A stretch of 64,000 nt of DNA from Allacma fusca (taxonomy: Eukaryota > Arthropoda > Collembola > Symphypleona > Sminthuridae), in contig OX359248.1 of the NCBI GenBank assembly GCA_947179485.1, positions 45,766,847-45,830,846 of the forward strand, written 5' to 3'. A program made the position numbers and the translations under genes. Positions within the stretch are counted from its first letter, which is position 1. Each line of letters opens with the position of its first letter. The notes below the pieces were generated by a model. It saw only the letters and a program-made list of their open reading frames with translations. It was not told the DNA's origin and did no database searches. Of the stretch, positions 10,864 through 24,579 are shown piece after piece.

Positions 10864-12025
10864 TACTTTAGTTATACGTTGGAAAGCATTTTCGAATGTT
10901 AACCTTACGTACTGCATACTGTATTATCCGAACACGAATAGAATTGCACGTAATTGTAAAAACCATGCTGTAAATATTAAAAACCATGTAATTCTGAAAA
11001 TAACGTTGCTCACCTAGAATGTTGGAATTACTTATCAGAGAAATCCTTGTTCCAAAATTTAGCAAGATTAGGGCAGTCATGTCATTACTGATAAATGTGA
11101 AATTGAATTTTAAAACCCTGGTAATTGTGAAAATACCCAAGCGATCTTGTTGACGTTAGGCATTGTAAAAAGTCTTTTACCAGATAAATGCGTATTCTGA
11201 ATTTTAACAAAATTAGAACAAGTTTTTGAAGTCTTGACGCCCCCAAAAACTTTTACTTTTTGAACGCCCGTAAACCTTACGCTCTGTGCATGTATATGGC
11301 TTGTGTTCAAATGCAAAGTTAATTGCAATATTATTTTGGTCAGTAGAAATTTATTACTTAAAAACTAACGATGTCCTGCACAACTTTAGGGCACTGTGAG
11401 TTCATTGACATAAGTAGTGTGTTCCTGTGTCATTCGAGTACCGGGTAGTGACTGAGACAAATTTTGTGACAGAAAACATCTTTCTAGAACTCACTTCGCT
11501 CATAATTACAATAATAAACATATTTTCGAGCCTGTTGTTGAGTGTAGTCAGGCGCTGGCTCAACTTACTGCCATTTACAATACACACAGAAATTATTTTC
11601 ATAGACGTGTTTATTTGATTTTCCTGCAAATGTTTGTTGGGCAAAAGTTGTTTCTTCGTTGGGATGTCGACCAACAACAGCATTCCGCCAACCATGGGCC
11701 TCTGTTGTCATTGCGGCCATTACTAACGTTGGACCAACTAAATTTTGTTGACTTCAGGGTCTCTTTTAAGATTTCTTATGTTAACTTAAATTATAAATTC
11801 AAGCGTAAACGTTCAGCTCAAATGTAAATACCTGCTAGAGTTAAAGTTACTATTTTCTTAATAGTTCATCGACTTTTGAAAACACATAATTATATCATAT
11901 GATTTAATATGAAAAATCTCAACAAGTGAAACGTTAGGGCATCATGGAACGATTTCCCAATCATGTACATTGTCAGCGTCATTGTATTACTTGTTTTCAA
12001 CAGCTCTGCAACAACTTCTGTAGTG
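10864..12025. other. Non-coding spacer
   Basis: No supported gene or element; open frames are short and lack recognisable motifs. Confidence 0.5.
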
Positions 12026-12033
12026 AATGGCAT

Positions 12034-12135
12034 CAGTGGTCGTTACGACAACGGGTAAAACCCGGGTACATGGAAACGGGGACGAGTACAGGAACGGGGA
12101 CGGGAACAAACTTTTTGTACCCATGACGACCACTG
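12034..12135. mobile_element. 102-bp miniature hAT-type element (GGGGACGGGAAC family)
   Basis: It has ends CAGTGGTCGT and ACGACCACTG flanked by the perfect 8-bp duplication AATGGCAT (12026-12033 and 12136-12143). The interior consists almost only of GGGTAC/ACGGGGACG-type words. Confidence 0.85.
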
Positions 12136-12217
12136 AATGGCATAACGTGTTCATTCGGCATTCAAAGTGTTATTTGATATTATATGACCTTATTTGTAAG
12201 TTAACATTTGCTATAGC

Positions 12218-12420
12218 ACCCTACGTGTAAATTGTCATTCACCACTGCACCCTGTGTGCGTCTGTCCTTTGCTACTGCACCCTGTGTGCGTCTGTCCTTT
12301 GCTACTGCACCCTGTGTGCGTCTGTCCTTTGCTACTGCACCCTGTGTAAGTTGTCCTTTGCTACTGCACCCTGTGTAAGTATGTCCTTTACTACTGCACC
12401 CTGTGTGCGTCTGTCCTTTG
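12218..12420. repeat. Tandem array of about six 30-bp units
   Basis: The unit contains CACCCTGTGTGCGTCTGTCC followed by TTTGCTACTG. Three copies are near identical; others differ by GTGTAAGT in place of GTGTGCGT and by small indels. There are no unique spacers, so this is an ordinary tandem repeat and not CRISPR. Confidence 0.9.
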
Positions 12421-14539
12421 CCTTGCTACTCCTGTTGACCTACTCTGATATTTTACCTACCTTTCCGTCCTCACTCCTATTATATCATTCATTCAAAATG
12501 TCGATTCTGAGTTGGGATACCTAAATCCTACTACCTTTCGAAAGAGGATTTTTACCTGTTTTGACTAATCAGTCAAGCTTTCCAGCAATTGACATCTCCA
12601 ACGAGGACTCTGCCTACTGGTCTAACTTTTCGTCCACAGGACACTACATTTTCTTAGGTTTTAAATAGCCTGCTTCTTCCGGGAAGAAAAGAGATCAACG
12701 CCGACTTTTGGTGAGTGCAGTTCTCCAAAACAAGCAAGTTTTAGTTCACCAAGGAATTTAAATCTGTTTGCCCTGCTGGTCTCAAGTTGCCCCTGCGGCA
12801 AGACTTAATTATTGTTCTTACTCTTACAGTGTGTTGGGCGAGTCGAAGTCTGTCTGTTGCTGGATTTAACCTGAACGAGGTCAGGGTCTCAGATCGAAGC
12901 AGTTACCTTCACCCCAATTACTTCCTTACTTACATTCCTAGAAGAGTATTAGTTCGATTCAATTATTTTATTACGGGCTTACATTCTATTTTCAAGATTC
13001 AATAAAGTATCATTTTTTCCCTTATTATTAAACCCAAACCACCAGATTCTTGTGTAACTCCTCATTAAACGACACATAATTTAACATCCATAAAATCAAC
13101 AATATTTTTCTCTCATTCTTAACAATTCCCCATTGTGACCATAGCACACTTCATAACGAGTCATATGCCAACGCCAATATTTGGTACAGATGTTAGTCCA
13201 GAGTTTAGTGAATATGAATTAATGAATCTTAAAAGTAACGGAATTCGTCACCTAAAGCTACAGCACTTTATTGAACTGAACTTTAATTTTCATCAGCACC
13301 TTCGCTAATAAATTGCGTAAAGAGGTTTCCTATAAGATTTCTCATGAAATTGAAACTACAAAGTGAGGCACATTCCCTATGATCACGAGTAATTATAAAC
13401 TTTGACGCGATTGACGGTGCAAACCAGCTCATGGTGCCTCAAATTTTGGCGAGTTAGGGACGTTGTACCAGGTTACCTGCACTCTCACAAAACCTCGACT
13501 TTGAATAAAACGAACACTTCATTTTTGCTTGTGAGTAATGACTAAACATGTCGTATGAAATGAAAAACATTTTTTTTACAAAACTTTTTTATGAACAATA
13601 GGACTTTTTCAATAAATAATATACGAGAAGCAGGTGTCAAAGTTAAAGTACAATGTTCATGTAAATAATCAATACTAAAATTAAGGGATTTTAATTCCCT
13701 ACAGAATCGTTCGGGGTCCGAGCTTAGACATATTGTAATAATTCCAGAAAATTTCTAACGGTGTATTGAAAGATGCAACATGCAACTGGTCACAATCGTT
13801 TTGAGTTGAAAGAGAATTATTATTCTTTTAATGTTTTTTAAGTCAAAATAATTATTTAAAACTATTTGTTAACCTCTACTATGTATTTCTCATCCAACGG
13901 ATTATATTATAACAATTGTGGCTCACATTTTTAAATAAATAATTTTTAAGAGTACAAACCCTTTGTCGCACAATTTAAAATTTTACATACAAGTTTATAA
14001 TAATTCGTTGGAGATTTGTTCACAATTGTTATCAAAAACGTCATGGGGGAAGACTTATAAAAAAAGTGCAATGCTGCAAAATAGGCAATTCCGTAGACTC
14101 ATGATCAAAATTCAGTGTTAATAGCCCGTGAAAAAATTCATGTGCTGTGCATGCTGGATCAGGGCTTGATAAAGTACATGCCTTGAATACATGGAGCAAT
14201 TTCCAAACGTTTTGCAATTTTACCTTTAAAACAAAGCCTTGCCATTCAACGTCAACGAATTAAATTACAGGAAATAGTCGGAAGATTGCAAGTTTGAAAA
14301 ACACTTAAACAGATACTAGTTGAACATAGGTGTCTATAAATTATGTGAAGTGCAATGAGTACAGGGATATTTTAGCAGACAATCGTGCCAAGGAGGTACA
14401 TCAACTCTGGCCAAACATAATTGTTAGAATTCTTCAGTGGAAGCAACCCCAGCTCATACCAATTTTATTTAAAAAAAGGCGAAAATGAAAAATTGAATAA
14501 GAAAATTGTTCTGGGTCTATAGCTATGAATTCACAAGCT
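12421..14539. other. Non-coding region
   Basis: No gene is supported. A short open frame at 12787-13005 followed by AATAAAG near 13000 could mark the end of a non-coding or degraded transcript, but nothing identifies it. Confidence 0.4.
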
Positions 14540-14697
14540 GGACTGGTATTAGCGGGCGGTCTACGGGCTTTTTTAAATTTTACGGGCCGGGCCGGGCTTC
14601 ATTGTTGAACTTTAATTTCGGGCCGGGCGGGCACGGGTAAACATTTACGGGCCTCGGGCGGGTACGGGCCTAAAATATCCCACGGGGTGATGCTCTA
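14540..14697. repeat. GC-rich short-motif element (CGGGCC words)
   Basis: A 150-bp patch of ACGGGCCGGGCCGGGC, GGGCGGGTACGGGCC and similar words sits in AT-rich surroundings, bounded by roughly inverted TTAGCGGGCGG and CACCC...CTCTAA. It looks like one more miniature element of the hAT-like type, but no target duplication can be read. Confidence 0.5.
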
Positions 14698-14715
14698 ATA
14701 TAATACACTACGAAG

Positions 14716-15273
14716 CAGAGATGAGCAAATGAAACAGCCTTCCTTCAAGCCTTCGAAAGCGAAAATTCAGTAAAATTTTCCCCTTCAACATGTCGTAGAA
14801 TGAAGCCCTCTAAAAAATCTTGCTTCCTTCACCCTTCCTTCCAAAATACATACACTCATTTTGGCCTTCAGCCTTCGTCTAAAAATAGCCTTCCTTCAAT
14901 TTTAAACTACAACCCTCTTAAAAACGTTTTGCACCAGCAGGATTCAGTGCCTTGAAGATAGCGGCACACGTTGTCAATTCACGTATTGGCTGTATTGTTA
15001 CGCTAGCAGCAAAACGTCGTTGCATATGCTATGCTTTCACGTTATAGATATTTCGTGTACCTGGAAGCCTTCATGGCCTTGGAGGGCTAATATTTAATAT
15101 TTAGGAACCCTTCCTTCACAATCCTTCACTGCTAGTTTTTGTGAAGGCTTCCTTCAGCCTTCAGAAAAAAGTATCCCCATCCTTCCATTCCTTCTGCAAC
15201 GTTAAGAAAGTTACCTTTCCGCCTTCAAGGAAGCCTTCTTGGAAGGCTAGCCTTCGAAGGCTGCCCATCTCTG
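14716..15273. mobile_element. Non-autonomous hAT-type element (CCTTCCTTCAAG family)
   Basis: Ends CAGAGATGAGCA and TGCCCATCTCTG are flanked by the perfect 8-bp duplication CTACGAAG (14708-14715 and 15274-15281). Subterminal arrays read CCTTCCTTCAAGCCTTCGAA at the left and GGAAGGCTAGCCTTCGAAGG at the right. Non-coding. Confidence 0.88.
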
Positions 15274-15935
15274 CTACGAAGTAGTATACTGCGTAAATGT
15301 AAGGCTACTTCTGTTGAGAAGCAGTGACAATAAAGTCTTTATAAATACATACTATATGTCAAATTTTTAATAAAACAGCGCACATTACATTGTCAATAAT
15401 GTCAATGAAAATGAGGACAACCGAGCTAAACAACCATTTCACGTGTTCACTATGTTCATACACTGATTGTTCAAACCACTGATGGGCATTCACTTACCAT
15501 TGCTACTCCTCCACGCTCCACTCACGAGTTTTGTACTACGAGAACCACGAACTTGCACTCGTGCACTCATTTCCCGACTAATGCTATTACTGACTCCACT
15601 AGCTACTGAATGTTCAAATTCATTACACTCGCACTCACTAATGAGTACCACTCGTGCGGCATGGATGAGCTTTATTCCATCTGCGCTGCTTTGTGTAAGA
15701 GAAAGAATATTGTTTACCAATTTAAATCCAACCCGTTATTAAGTTTCACCGGTTTTGGGGTCAAGTCTGCAAACTTTCGGTTACATCCTCTCTATTCGTC
15801 CTTTGGCTCATGGTCATGAGTAAGTATACAATCAATGTGTATTCAGGATCACCTGGCAATTTATGAGGACGAGTGAGAGGGATCTCTCATTCCTTCCCGC
15901 CCGCACCCAGCTATGCTTGCACATGTCCCAGCCTC

Positions 15936-16135
15936 NNNNNNNNNNNNNNNNNNNNNNNNNNNNNNNNNNNNNNNNNNNNNNNNNNNNNNNNNNNNNNNNN
16001 NNNNNNNNNNNNNNNNNNNNNNNNNNNNNNNNNNNNNNNNNNNNNNNNNNNNNNNNNNNNNNNNNNNNNNNNNNNNNNNNNNNNNNNNNNNNNNNNNNNN
16101 NNNNNNNNNNNNNNNNNNNNNNNNNNNNNNNNNNN
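15936..16135. other. Assembly gap of 200 N
   Basis: A run of exactly 200 undefined bases, a common placeholder length. The surrounding 15282-16415 holds no supported gene. Confidence 0.99.
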
Positions 16136-16423
16136 CCAAACTGTGCATAACTGTAATGGTTCTTAGTGCATACCCATATTATCAAATACTAGCCCACAAA
16201 ATCATGGTATAGTTTCGAATATCATTAATTCCTTCTTGTCTATAATCAGAATAATAATAAATTACCGAATGAGCGTCACGAGATAATTCGACATTTCCAC
16301 GTGGACACGTTTTCAAAAATGTCAGAAGTATTGATTTTAAAGGAAGTAGTGTCATCCATCTAGCCTTGGAAAAGTATATGTCCCATATGAACGCACATTT
16401 ATTATACATTCTTACAGTAGTGT

Positions 16424-17631
16424 TAGGGTATGTCGATTTGAAAATGCCCGGCATTTCGGGCAACTCGCCCGCCCAAAATGCCAAGGCATTTTGGGCATTT
16501 TCATTTCAGGGCGAGGGCGGCATAATAGGGCATATTGGGCAAGGGCATTTTGGACATTTTCATTGAGGACAAATTGGGCATTTTGGGCAGAATCGTGGAA
16601 TATAATAGAACAATCTATCAAATTTGACAATGAATTTGAAGATTTCTTTGTAATTTTGGAGAAAAAGCGTTCGAAATTATCTCGAAAATTTTATTCTGTA
16701 TGTCATTATTTTGACGAAGTTAATTCAAGTGGTGATGAAATACGTTTGAATACCATAGGTCATATTGAACATTACAATTTGTGAAACACCTGTACAGTTC
16801 ACGATACGGCTATAAATTAAAATATTCTAGGAACTATTTTTCCAAACTGCAGACGATTTAAAATGAACTTCCACTATCCTGGGAGTATTCACATACCCCT
16901 ATGCATGTATGTAATTATATTACTGTGATCAGAAGTGTCTTTTCGGTTAAAATTTGAACTCATACGGTAATTGTTTTATACACCATAAAACTACAAACAA
17001 TAATATTTGGGGGACCCGTATGGAGGATGTATATTGGTTTCTACTCGAGCCATTTTTGGCTGATCGTTGCCAACTGCAGACAATAGTGATGTAGAATAAA
17101 ATGAGTATAAAATTCAGCTACATCATCCATTTAAATTTTGACTGATCCATTACCATCAGATTTTTACTTTAGGAGTTCGTACTTCAAAAGAAAATAGAAC
17201 TTCTGCCCATCCATCAGTGACGCATATATGTAAATTTATTTCATATTATTGTTTACATAGGAAATTGATTTTCATAGGAGTGATAAATGATATCACCTCA
17301 TGTCAATAAAATAAAATTGATTTGACTGTTTTTGCCATTAAAATATACGCGAAGAAGCGAATAACCAGACATTCACATTTGTAACTTTTCCTTGGCTGCG
17401 ATTTCATGCATTTGGATGGATATTCTTAATATATGCTAGTAATCCAATTTGGGTGCCATGAAAATGCCCAAAATTCCCAAAATGCCCACCTTGCCCTGCC
17501 CAAAATGCCCAAAATCAGGGCATTTTCAAAAGCTGCCCACATGCCCAGTTTTTGGGCATGTTGGCAGGCATTTTGGGCATTTTCAGCTGGGCGGGCAAAT
17601 ACTGCAGGGCATTTTCAATCGACATACCCTA
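16424..17631. mobile_element. Non-autonomous hAT-type element (GGGCATTTT family)
   Basis: TIRs TAGGGTATGTCGATT (16424) and AATCGACATACCCTA (ending 17631) are flanked by the 8-bp duplication AGTAGTGT (16416-16423 and 17632-17639). Both ends carry arrays of GGGCATTTTGGGCAT or AAAATGCCC words (16440-16590 and 17455-17615). The middle (16600-17440) is AT-rich with no transposase. Confidence 0.88.
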
Positions 17632-17639
17632 AGTAGTGT

Positions 17640-18582
17640 AAGGTAATAATCTCGCCATCTATTGTGACTTCATAATTTTTTAAACTTTCTTTTGCAGCTG
17701 TAATAATTAGCACCATTGACAGGATGTTGCGAAAAGCTATTTCGTGCGATTTGAGTTTTTCTAATTAAATTATTTCTTCCTATATTTTACCACAATACCC
17801 CACTTCAGTTCTTTGTGATTTTGTTTATATGAAGTGTTAAGGCACAAACAGGAGTAAGTTGATTTTCAAAATTTTACAGGTGAAATTGCTTTTCTACTGT
17901 AAAATGTGTTTGTTACATTATTATAAAATTATTGACCGAATGAGCCTACTTCAAATTACCTTTGACCTATATGATTTTACTCATGAATTAGTACAAGTAC
18001 CTGTGAATTTTTGTTTCTCACTTGTTCACACTAGAAGTCATTGTTAATCTAATTTTATTATGGTTATTACCGATGGCTAATAACAAAATCTCTACGACAA
18101 AAACGAGGTAAACAAAGGTGACTAATTGCTGATAATTAATATTTTGTTTTACTAATGAACGCAGTTTTAAATAATAAAGAAGCCTATGGCATTATATTAT
18201 ACCCATATAATTATACATACACATATGACGTCATATACAGTCAGTAAGCCTTCGATGTGACGACAAATGATCATCCAGTCAGTCAGTCGTAATTTGCAAG
18301 ATTTTTACAGAATAAACTAGTAACAAGAACAAATGTTTACATTGTGAAAAAACTTTATTACTCGAACAACAAAACTGTCTAGACAACTCGATTATAAACT
18401 CGCATCGATTTAGAGAACTCGTATCGATGAAAAGAAAGAATGCAGCGAGACGAAGAAATAATTCGAAGAGAAATGAACCAGTGTGCATCAGTTTACTTTA
18501 TTATTTTAAATTACTTTGATACTTTATTTATTTATAAAATAACTATAATCACTTATCTTATACAAAACTTCCACATTCATTA
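17640..18582. other. Non-coding spacer
   Basis: AT-rich; no supported gene. Confidence 0.5.
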
Positions 18583-18590
18583 CTTATTAC

Positions 18591-19888
18591 CAGAGCTTCT
18601 GCCGGGGACGGGACGGGACGTCCCCGGGGACAAAATAATTGTCCCCATGTCATATTCGGGACGGGACGGGGACAAAAAAAATTGTCCCTATTATATTCGG
18701 GACGGGACGGGGACAAAAAAAATATTCCGTTATATTCGGGACGGGACGGGGACAGAAAAAATGTTCCCCATAATATTCGGGACGGGACGGGGACAGAAAA
18801 AATTTTCCCCATAATATTCGGGACGGGACGGGGACAGAAAAAATTTTCCCCATAATATTCGGGACGCGACGGGGACAAAAAAAATTTTCCCCATAATATT
18901 CGGGACGGGACGGGGACAGAAAAAATTTCCCCCATAATATTCGGGACGGGACGGGGACAGAAAAAATTTTCCCCATATTCCCCATAATTTTTGGGTGGGG
19001 ACGGGGACAAAACAATTGTTCCCATTGTATTCGGAACGGGATATGCTTTTTGGCCGTGTGTATAACGGGACGGGACGAGCAAGCAAAGCAGAACAAGGAT
19101 AACGTTTCAGCTTTTAATGCTCGTGATTAAACTATTCTGTGAGTTCTATTTCAGTAGAAAATGAAGCGTATTGCTAAAAAAAATGACTGGTACTTCATCA
19201 TGGTTTTATGATTAGGATTATTAGATTTTGGAATTAGAGCGAATAAAGACAAGTTATATATATTTACAATCATAATTGAAGTAAGTAATCATACACATAA
19301 ACTTGAGTGCCAGAATAATTTTGGTGACTGAAATAGAACAGTTATAGTTACTACTACTCCTACTTTCCTACTGTTGAAATATAACAGTAATTTAAGCTGC
19401 CTTAAGGAGAAATCTTGGAAATACGATTCTATAAATGTGTTTTTAATGGTTTTGGTACAAATGTTTCTTGTACGAATTTTTCCTTATGTTCCGATTTTCG
19501 GTATGAGAATGTCGACTACTGTTTTTAATAACCGGGACAGGAATTTTGTTCACATGCCCCGATTTTCGTGATCGGGGACAACGTTTTTTAAAAATATTGG
19601 GGACGGGACGGGGACAAGGTTTTTGTCCCCATGTCCCGACTTTCGGGACGGGACCGGGGACAACTTTATTTAAAAATTTTGGGGACGGGACGGGGACAAC
19701 TTTTTTGTCCCCATGTCCCGACTATCGGGACGGGACCGGGGACAACTTTTTTTTAAATTTTGGGGACGGGACAAGGACACTGTTTTTGTCACCGTGTCCC
19801 GATTGTCGGGACGGGACTGGGGACATAGGTTTTGAAAAAATATCGGGACGGGGACGGGACAGGAGTTTTGTCCCCAACAGAAGCTCTG
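18591..19888. mobile_element. Non-autonomous hAT-type element (GGGACGGGGACA family)
   Basis: TIRs CAGAGCTTCTG and CAGAAGCTCTG are flanked by the 8-bp duplication CTTATTAC (18583-18590 and 19889-19896). The left arm (18600-19080) is a tandem array of about seven units of about 60 bp, each holding CGGGACGGGACGGGGACA plus a C-rich mirror (GTCCCC or TTCCCC). The right arm (19580-19880) has larger units with GGGACGGGACGGGGACAA and TTGTCCCCATGTCCCGA. Open frames through the arrays (Pro/Arg/Phe-rich, both strands) are by-products of the repeats. Confidence 0.88.
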
Positions 19889-20339
19889 CTTATTACTGGT
19901 AAGGGCTACATTTCGGAATCGAAGACTGGTACACACTGCGCTGAAACCAGCACTCTATCAATGCAGCATAGAGTTTGTAAGCCCATACGAAGCGAGAAAT
20001 CGCCTAAGTTCTCAGTCATTTTTCAGCTTGCGTTCTCAGGATTTACGTCCTAGTCAACCGACATACATACATACTGACGACACAAGTAGTTCAGATTCAG
20101 ACTCACAGAATGCTACTCTCCGATTTTTACGGGGTATGCGTTTAAATAAATATTAAGTATTTACCTACTTTGATTAACATTAAACAAGAAGCCGGGAACG
20201 TGCTCAGTGTCTAGTGTCTAAAGATTTAAGTATAATAACAAGTTCTTTTCCTTTTTTACAGATAAGAACTGACGTAATTAACTTGAAATATTTGTGACAT
20301 TGAATCGACAATTTTAAAAATAATTTACAAACAGTCGGA

Positions 20340-22203
20340 ATGGCCCTACAGAAAACATTTTCAAAATTTCCCCGTTGCTCGCTCAGTTTTCCAGTACTGA
20401 GTCGATCACCTTGTAAGTTTAAAGGGTTTCGTCATAAAAATACTAATTTCGATGATAATTGAAGTCGTGATTGGAGGCACCTAAGGGATCTGTCCCCGAA
20501 ATGCTATGTTCCGATGAATGATACTGGTTTCTTAATTATATAGGGAATTGGCAGGGGTCTTAAGAACACTTTATTCCGGTGAATGGTTGGAATTGGATGC
20601 TTATGAAAAAAGTAGAAACAGGGCACGGACTCAATTCAGAGGTATGGGACAACCACAACAGTTTAAGGACAACATGAAGAAAATCGCATTTACAGAATCA
20701 AAAACATGATTTTTACAGAAGATTTAAAGAACATCGTGCATCTGGCAGAAGATGAACCTGCTGACTCGCGTTAGTTCTTCAAATGCTGAAAAAGTAAGTC
20801 AAATATAAAAATATCATGGTTTATGCAATTTTGAAGTTTCCGTTATAGTAGTGGTCAACATCTAATACTGTTGTTAAGTTTACGTTGTTTCTGTTTCTTG
20901 TATTTTCAGATTCAGTAAGGAAAATAAGCAGTTTAGATTTGGCAACTTCGTAGTCGGTCCTGTAGTGATGCGAATGTATCATTTTTTGACTAAGCCCACT
21001 CAAGCAGTTGCTACCTTTAGAGATGAAGAATTAAACGGTATGTTTGACCAAATTATCAGCATGCACATTCTTGGTGATCTAATCTACCGTAATGGGATGT
21101 ACCAAGATGTGCTGAGTGTATTCGAAGTCGCAAAAGCCAAACCAGTTCAGGGAATAAAGTATCCGCTTAGCATCACTGTTCTTGCACTAGCTAGTTGCTG
21201 GAAATTGGTGAGCTAAATATTTGTCCATTGTTGATTGTCACAGTTATGCCCATTGGAAGATCTTAAAAACTATATATGGTGTTTTAGAACTCACTTGAAA
21301 GTTACAAGTATGCTTTGCAAGTTCTCAATGATTTGACAGAAATCGGATCGAAGACAACCCTTCGTGGAGTTACTTTTGTAGCTGCTTTAGCTCTTCAACA
21401 AAATGCACCAAGTGTTGCACTCGAGATATATCACTTGTTAGAAGCTCAAACTATTTACTGTCAAAAATCTCAAAGTAATCTACTACAGATATTAATATTT
21501 ACGTTTGCTCTATATAGTAGTTGTCATTAAAAATACATTTTATACTGATACTTGACAATGTCTTTCTTGGATCAACTAGATCGCAGCTTTGGCGGACTTA
21601 GATCGACCTGAAGATGCGTTTCACTTACTCAGACATGCAGTAGAAACGAGCGAAGATCCTGTCTCAGAAAAGAGATCTACTATTTGTAAAGACCGTGGTA
21701 AGTTTGAATTTGTTGATGTTGCAAAATATTGTCGTTTGAAGAAAGCAATGCTCCCTTTCTTTTGCAGTAAACTATGAATGAGTTTACAAGCTGATTTGAA
21801 TTCCTTACAGTTGGAAAAGTTAGCTGCAGCTGTTGGTCGTCTAAGAAATAAAGAGATTTCTCTTGAATTTGAGAGAATTCAAAAAGCCATGTCTGAAGTT
21901 CAATTAATTTCTAATGACGTAAGTTTGAACGTTTTTTGTTTGAAAATACGAAATACACGAAAAAATTAAACATCAATTAAGAAAACACGACTGTTAATTA
22001 CTTATTCCGACTGAAAGATATCGTAATACGTGTATGTAATTGTTTCAAAAGTATATGTATGTAGTGATGTCGATATCTTTCAGACGATTCAAGTCTTCTT
22101 GGATACAGAAATCGAGTACACCCCAAACAAACCAGGTTTAAATAAGCAACCATTTCAGCGTGACACGCTTGGTAAAAGTTTCAGGGTCGGGACAGAGCAT
22201 TAG
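20340..22203 (+). CDS. PTCD2: PTCD2-like mitochondrial pentatricopeptide-repeat protein, eight exons
   Basis: Exons 20340-20412, 20555-20641, 20719-20793, 20910-21207, 21288-21474, 21587-21697, 21791-21918 and 22084-22203 give about 360 residues. The basic, Ser/Phe-rich N-terminus fits a mitochondrial targeting peptide. Diagnostic stretches are EDLKNIVHLAED, FRFGNFVVGPVVMRMYHFL and FDQIISMHILGDLIYRNG, followed by helical PPR-like repeats. PTCD2 family proteins act in mitochondrial RNA processing and respiratory-chain assembly. Exon 3 has an apparent 1-nt deletion: HLAEDEPAD and LALVLQMLKK are in different frames, at about 20764. The exon 7 start is also uncertain: the strong acceptor tttgcag (21767) would put the next frame off by one, while the weaker acceptor at 21790 keeps the frame. 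Either these are assembly errors or the copy is decaying. I recognise the family by motif similarity only. Confidence 0.75.
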
Positions 22204-22982
22204 CGTTAGCCCTCGCCGTAATCCTGTTTATAACAGGGAACGCCAAAGTATAAAGTATGAATACTGATGTTAGCAATTAACAACGACTTATACTCTTGTG
22301 ATTTCATAAGTAATACGTAAGTGATTTACCGGAAATTGTAATTAGTAGTAATTTTACAGTTAGTCGATTTTTACGCTTCAATTGGTACACGCTAAATCGA
22401 GCCTTAAAGTTTGTTACAACCTTACAACTACAAGCGAAAGTAAAAAAAAAATGGAATTATTACCGAAGAAAAATTAGGTGTAACTTGTAACATCATTTTA
22501 GCTGTGACCGCAATAATTTGTCATTTCTGCTGTTTTGAATCTCTTGGTGCAATAATAATCATTTATTATTATTGATGATGTTTGACGTGGATGAAATCGA
22601 ATAATAAATTATTGTAGTCAACTTTGTGTAGTTTTTATTTTATTTTATAATGATTTTGTTACTATTTAATGTGGATTGGATCAGAAATGACTAAGATATA
22701 TCTGTAACAGGTGGCTATATGGGGGTTGTGGATCTGCATGGACATATACAGTGAACACAATACATTTATTCTCCCCAGGTACGTTCTATTTTCAACAACG
22801 AGGCACATCTTGTCCGTGTGCCAGGGAACATCGACAAATGTCCTAAAATTGTAGGTACATAATATTGTTGCCAATTTATTTCTGCGCAATAGTTGAGTTA
22901 TTATTGTCATTGTCCCACCGAATTTACATCCCGCAAAGCGGCGCACCCATATTAAAATATCGCAAAAACAGTTTATCCTCCC
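22204..22982. other. 3' flank of the PTCD2-like gene
   Basis: No gene is seen. Possible poly(A) signals (AATAAT/AATAAA-like) lie near 22600. The rest is AT-rich spacer. Confidence 0.4.
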
Positions 22983-24540
22983 TTAACCCTATGATTCCTA
23001 AGCTTTTTAGGGTGCTACTATTCCTAAGCCGTGGACAGGCTGGCCACATGTTAAATCAAAGGGCCGTAACAAAATTAATTAGCCTATTTAGGGGGCACAA
23101 TTTTAACAGCTTTGGGGCTGCAACGGAAGGGATAATCGTCATTAAAATTCATTATTTATGTATATAATACATATAAAATAAATATATTTCAATATTATTA
23201 TATTATAAATATATTATATATATTATATGTTTATATTTAGTTTACACATATTTTAATTTTAGCGTTCTCCTTTGGATGATATAAATATATATAGATACAT
23301 ATAATTTTAATTATATATATACTTATATATATATATAACACATACAAACTAAATATAAATATATAATATATATAAAATAATAAATATTTATATATTTTTA
23401 GTTTATATATATATAACACGTACAAACTAAATATAAATATATAATATATATAAAATAATAAATATTTATATATTTTAGTTTTATATATATATAACACGTA
23501 CAAACTAATATAAATATATAATATATATAAAATAATATATATTTATATAGTTTTAATTTTATGTATATATAATACTTACAAACTAAATATAAATATATAA
23601 TATATATAAAATTATATATATTTATATAGTTTTAATTTTATGTATATATAATACTTACAAACTAAATATAAATATATAATATATATAAAATAATATATAT
23701 TTATATATTTTTAATGTTATGTATATATAATACTTACAAACTAAATATAAATTATAATATATATAAAATAATATATATTTATATATTTTTAGTTTTATAT
23801 ATATATATCAACTAAATATATATTATTTTATATATGTATAAACTAATATATATTATTTTATATATATATAAACTAAATATATATTATTTTATATACATAT
23901 AACTAAATATATATTATTTTATATATATATAAACTAAATATATATTATTTTATATACATATAAACTAAATATATATTATTTTATATATATATAAACTAAA
24001 TATATATATTTTATATACATATAAACTAAATATATATTATTTTATATATATATAAACTAAATATATATTATTTTATATATATATAAACTAAATATATATT
24101 ATTTTATATATATATAAACTAAATATATATTATTTTATATATATATAAACTAAATATATATTATTTTATATATATATAAACTAAATATATATTATTTTAT
24201 ATATATATAAACTAAATATATATTATTTTATATATATATATAAACAAAATATATATTATTTTATATATATATATAAACTAAATATATATTATTTTAATAT
24301 ATATATAAACTAAATATATATTATTTTATATATATACAAACTAAATATATATTATTTTATATATATATATATAACTAAATATATTATTTTATATATATAT
24401 ATAAACTAAATATATTATTTTATATATATATATAAACTAAATATATATTATTTTATATATATATATATATATATATGTAACCTAAATATATATTATTTTA
24501 TATATATATATATATATATATATGTAACCTAAATATATAT

Positions 24541-24579
<39 letters not shown>

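Noticed and set aside
12218-12420. CRISPR-like regular array
   Set aside because: There are no variable spacers; the 30-bp units are contiguous, and the genome is eukaryotic.
15832-16212. Open frames across the N run
   Set aside because: The frames consist of undefined bases in an assembly gap.
18558-19096. Overlapping minus-strand frames of up to 174 codons, Pro/Arg/Phe-rich
   Set aside because: They run through the GGGACGGGGACA tandem array of an hAT-type element in three frames; repeat by-products.
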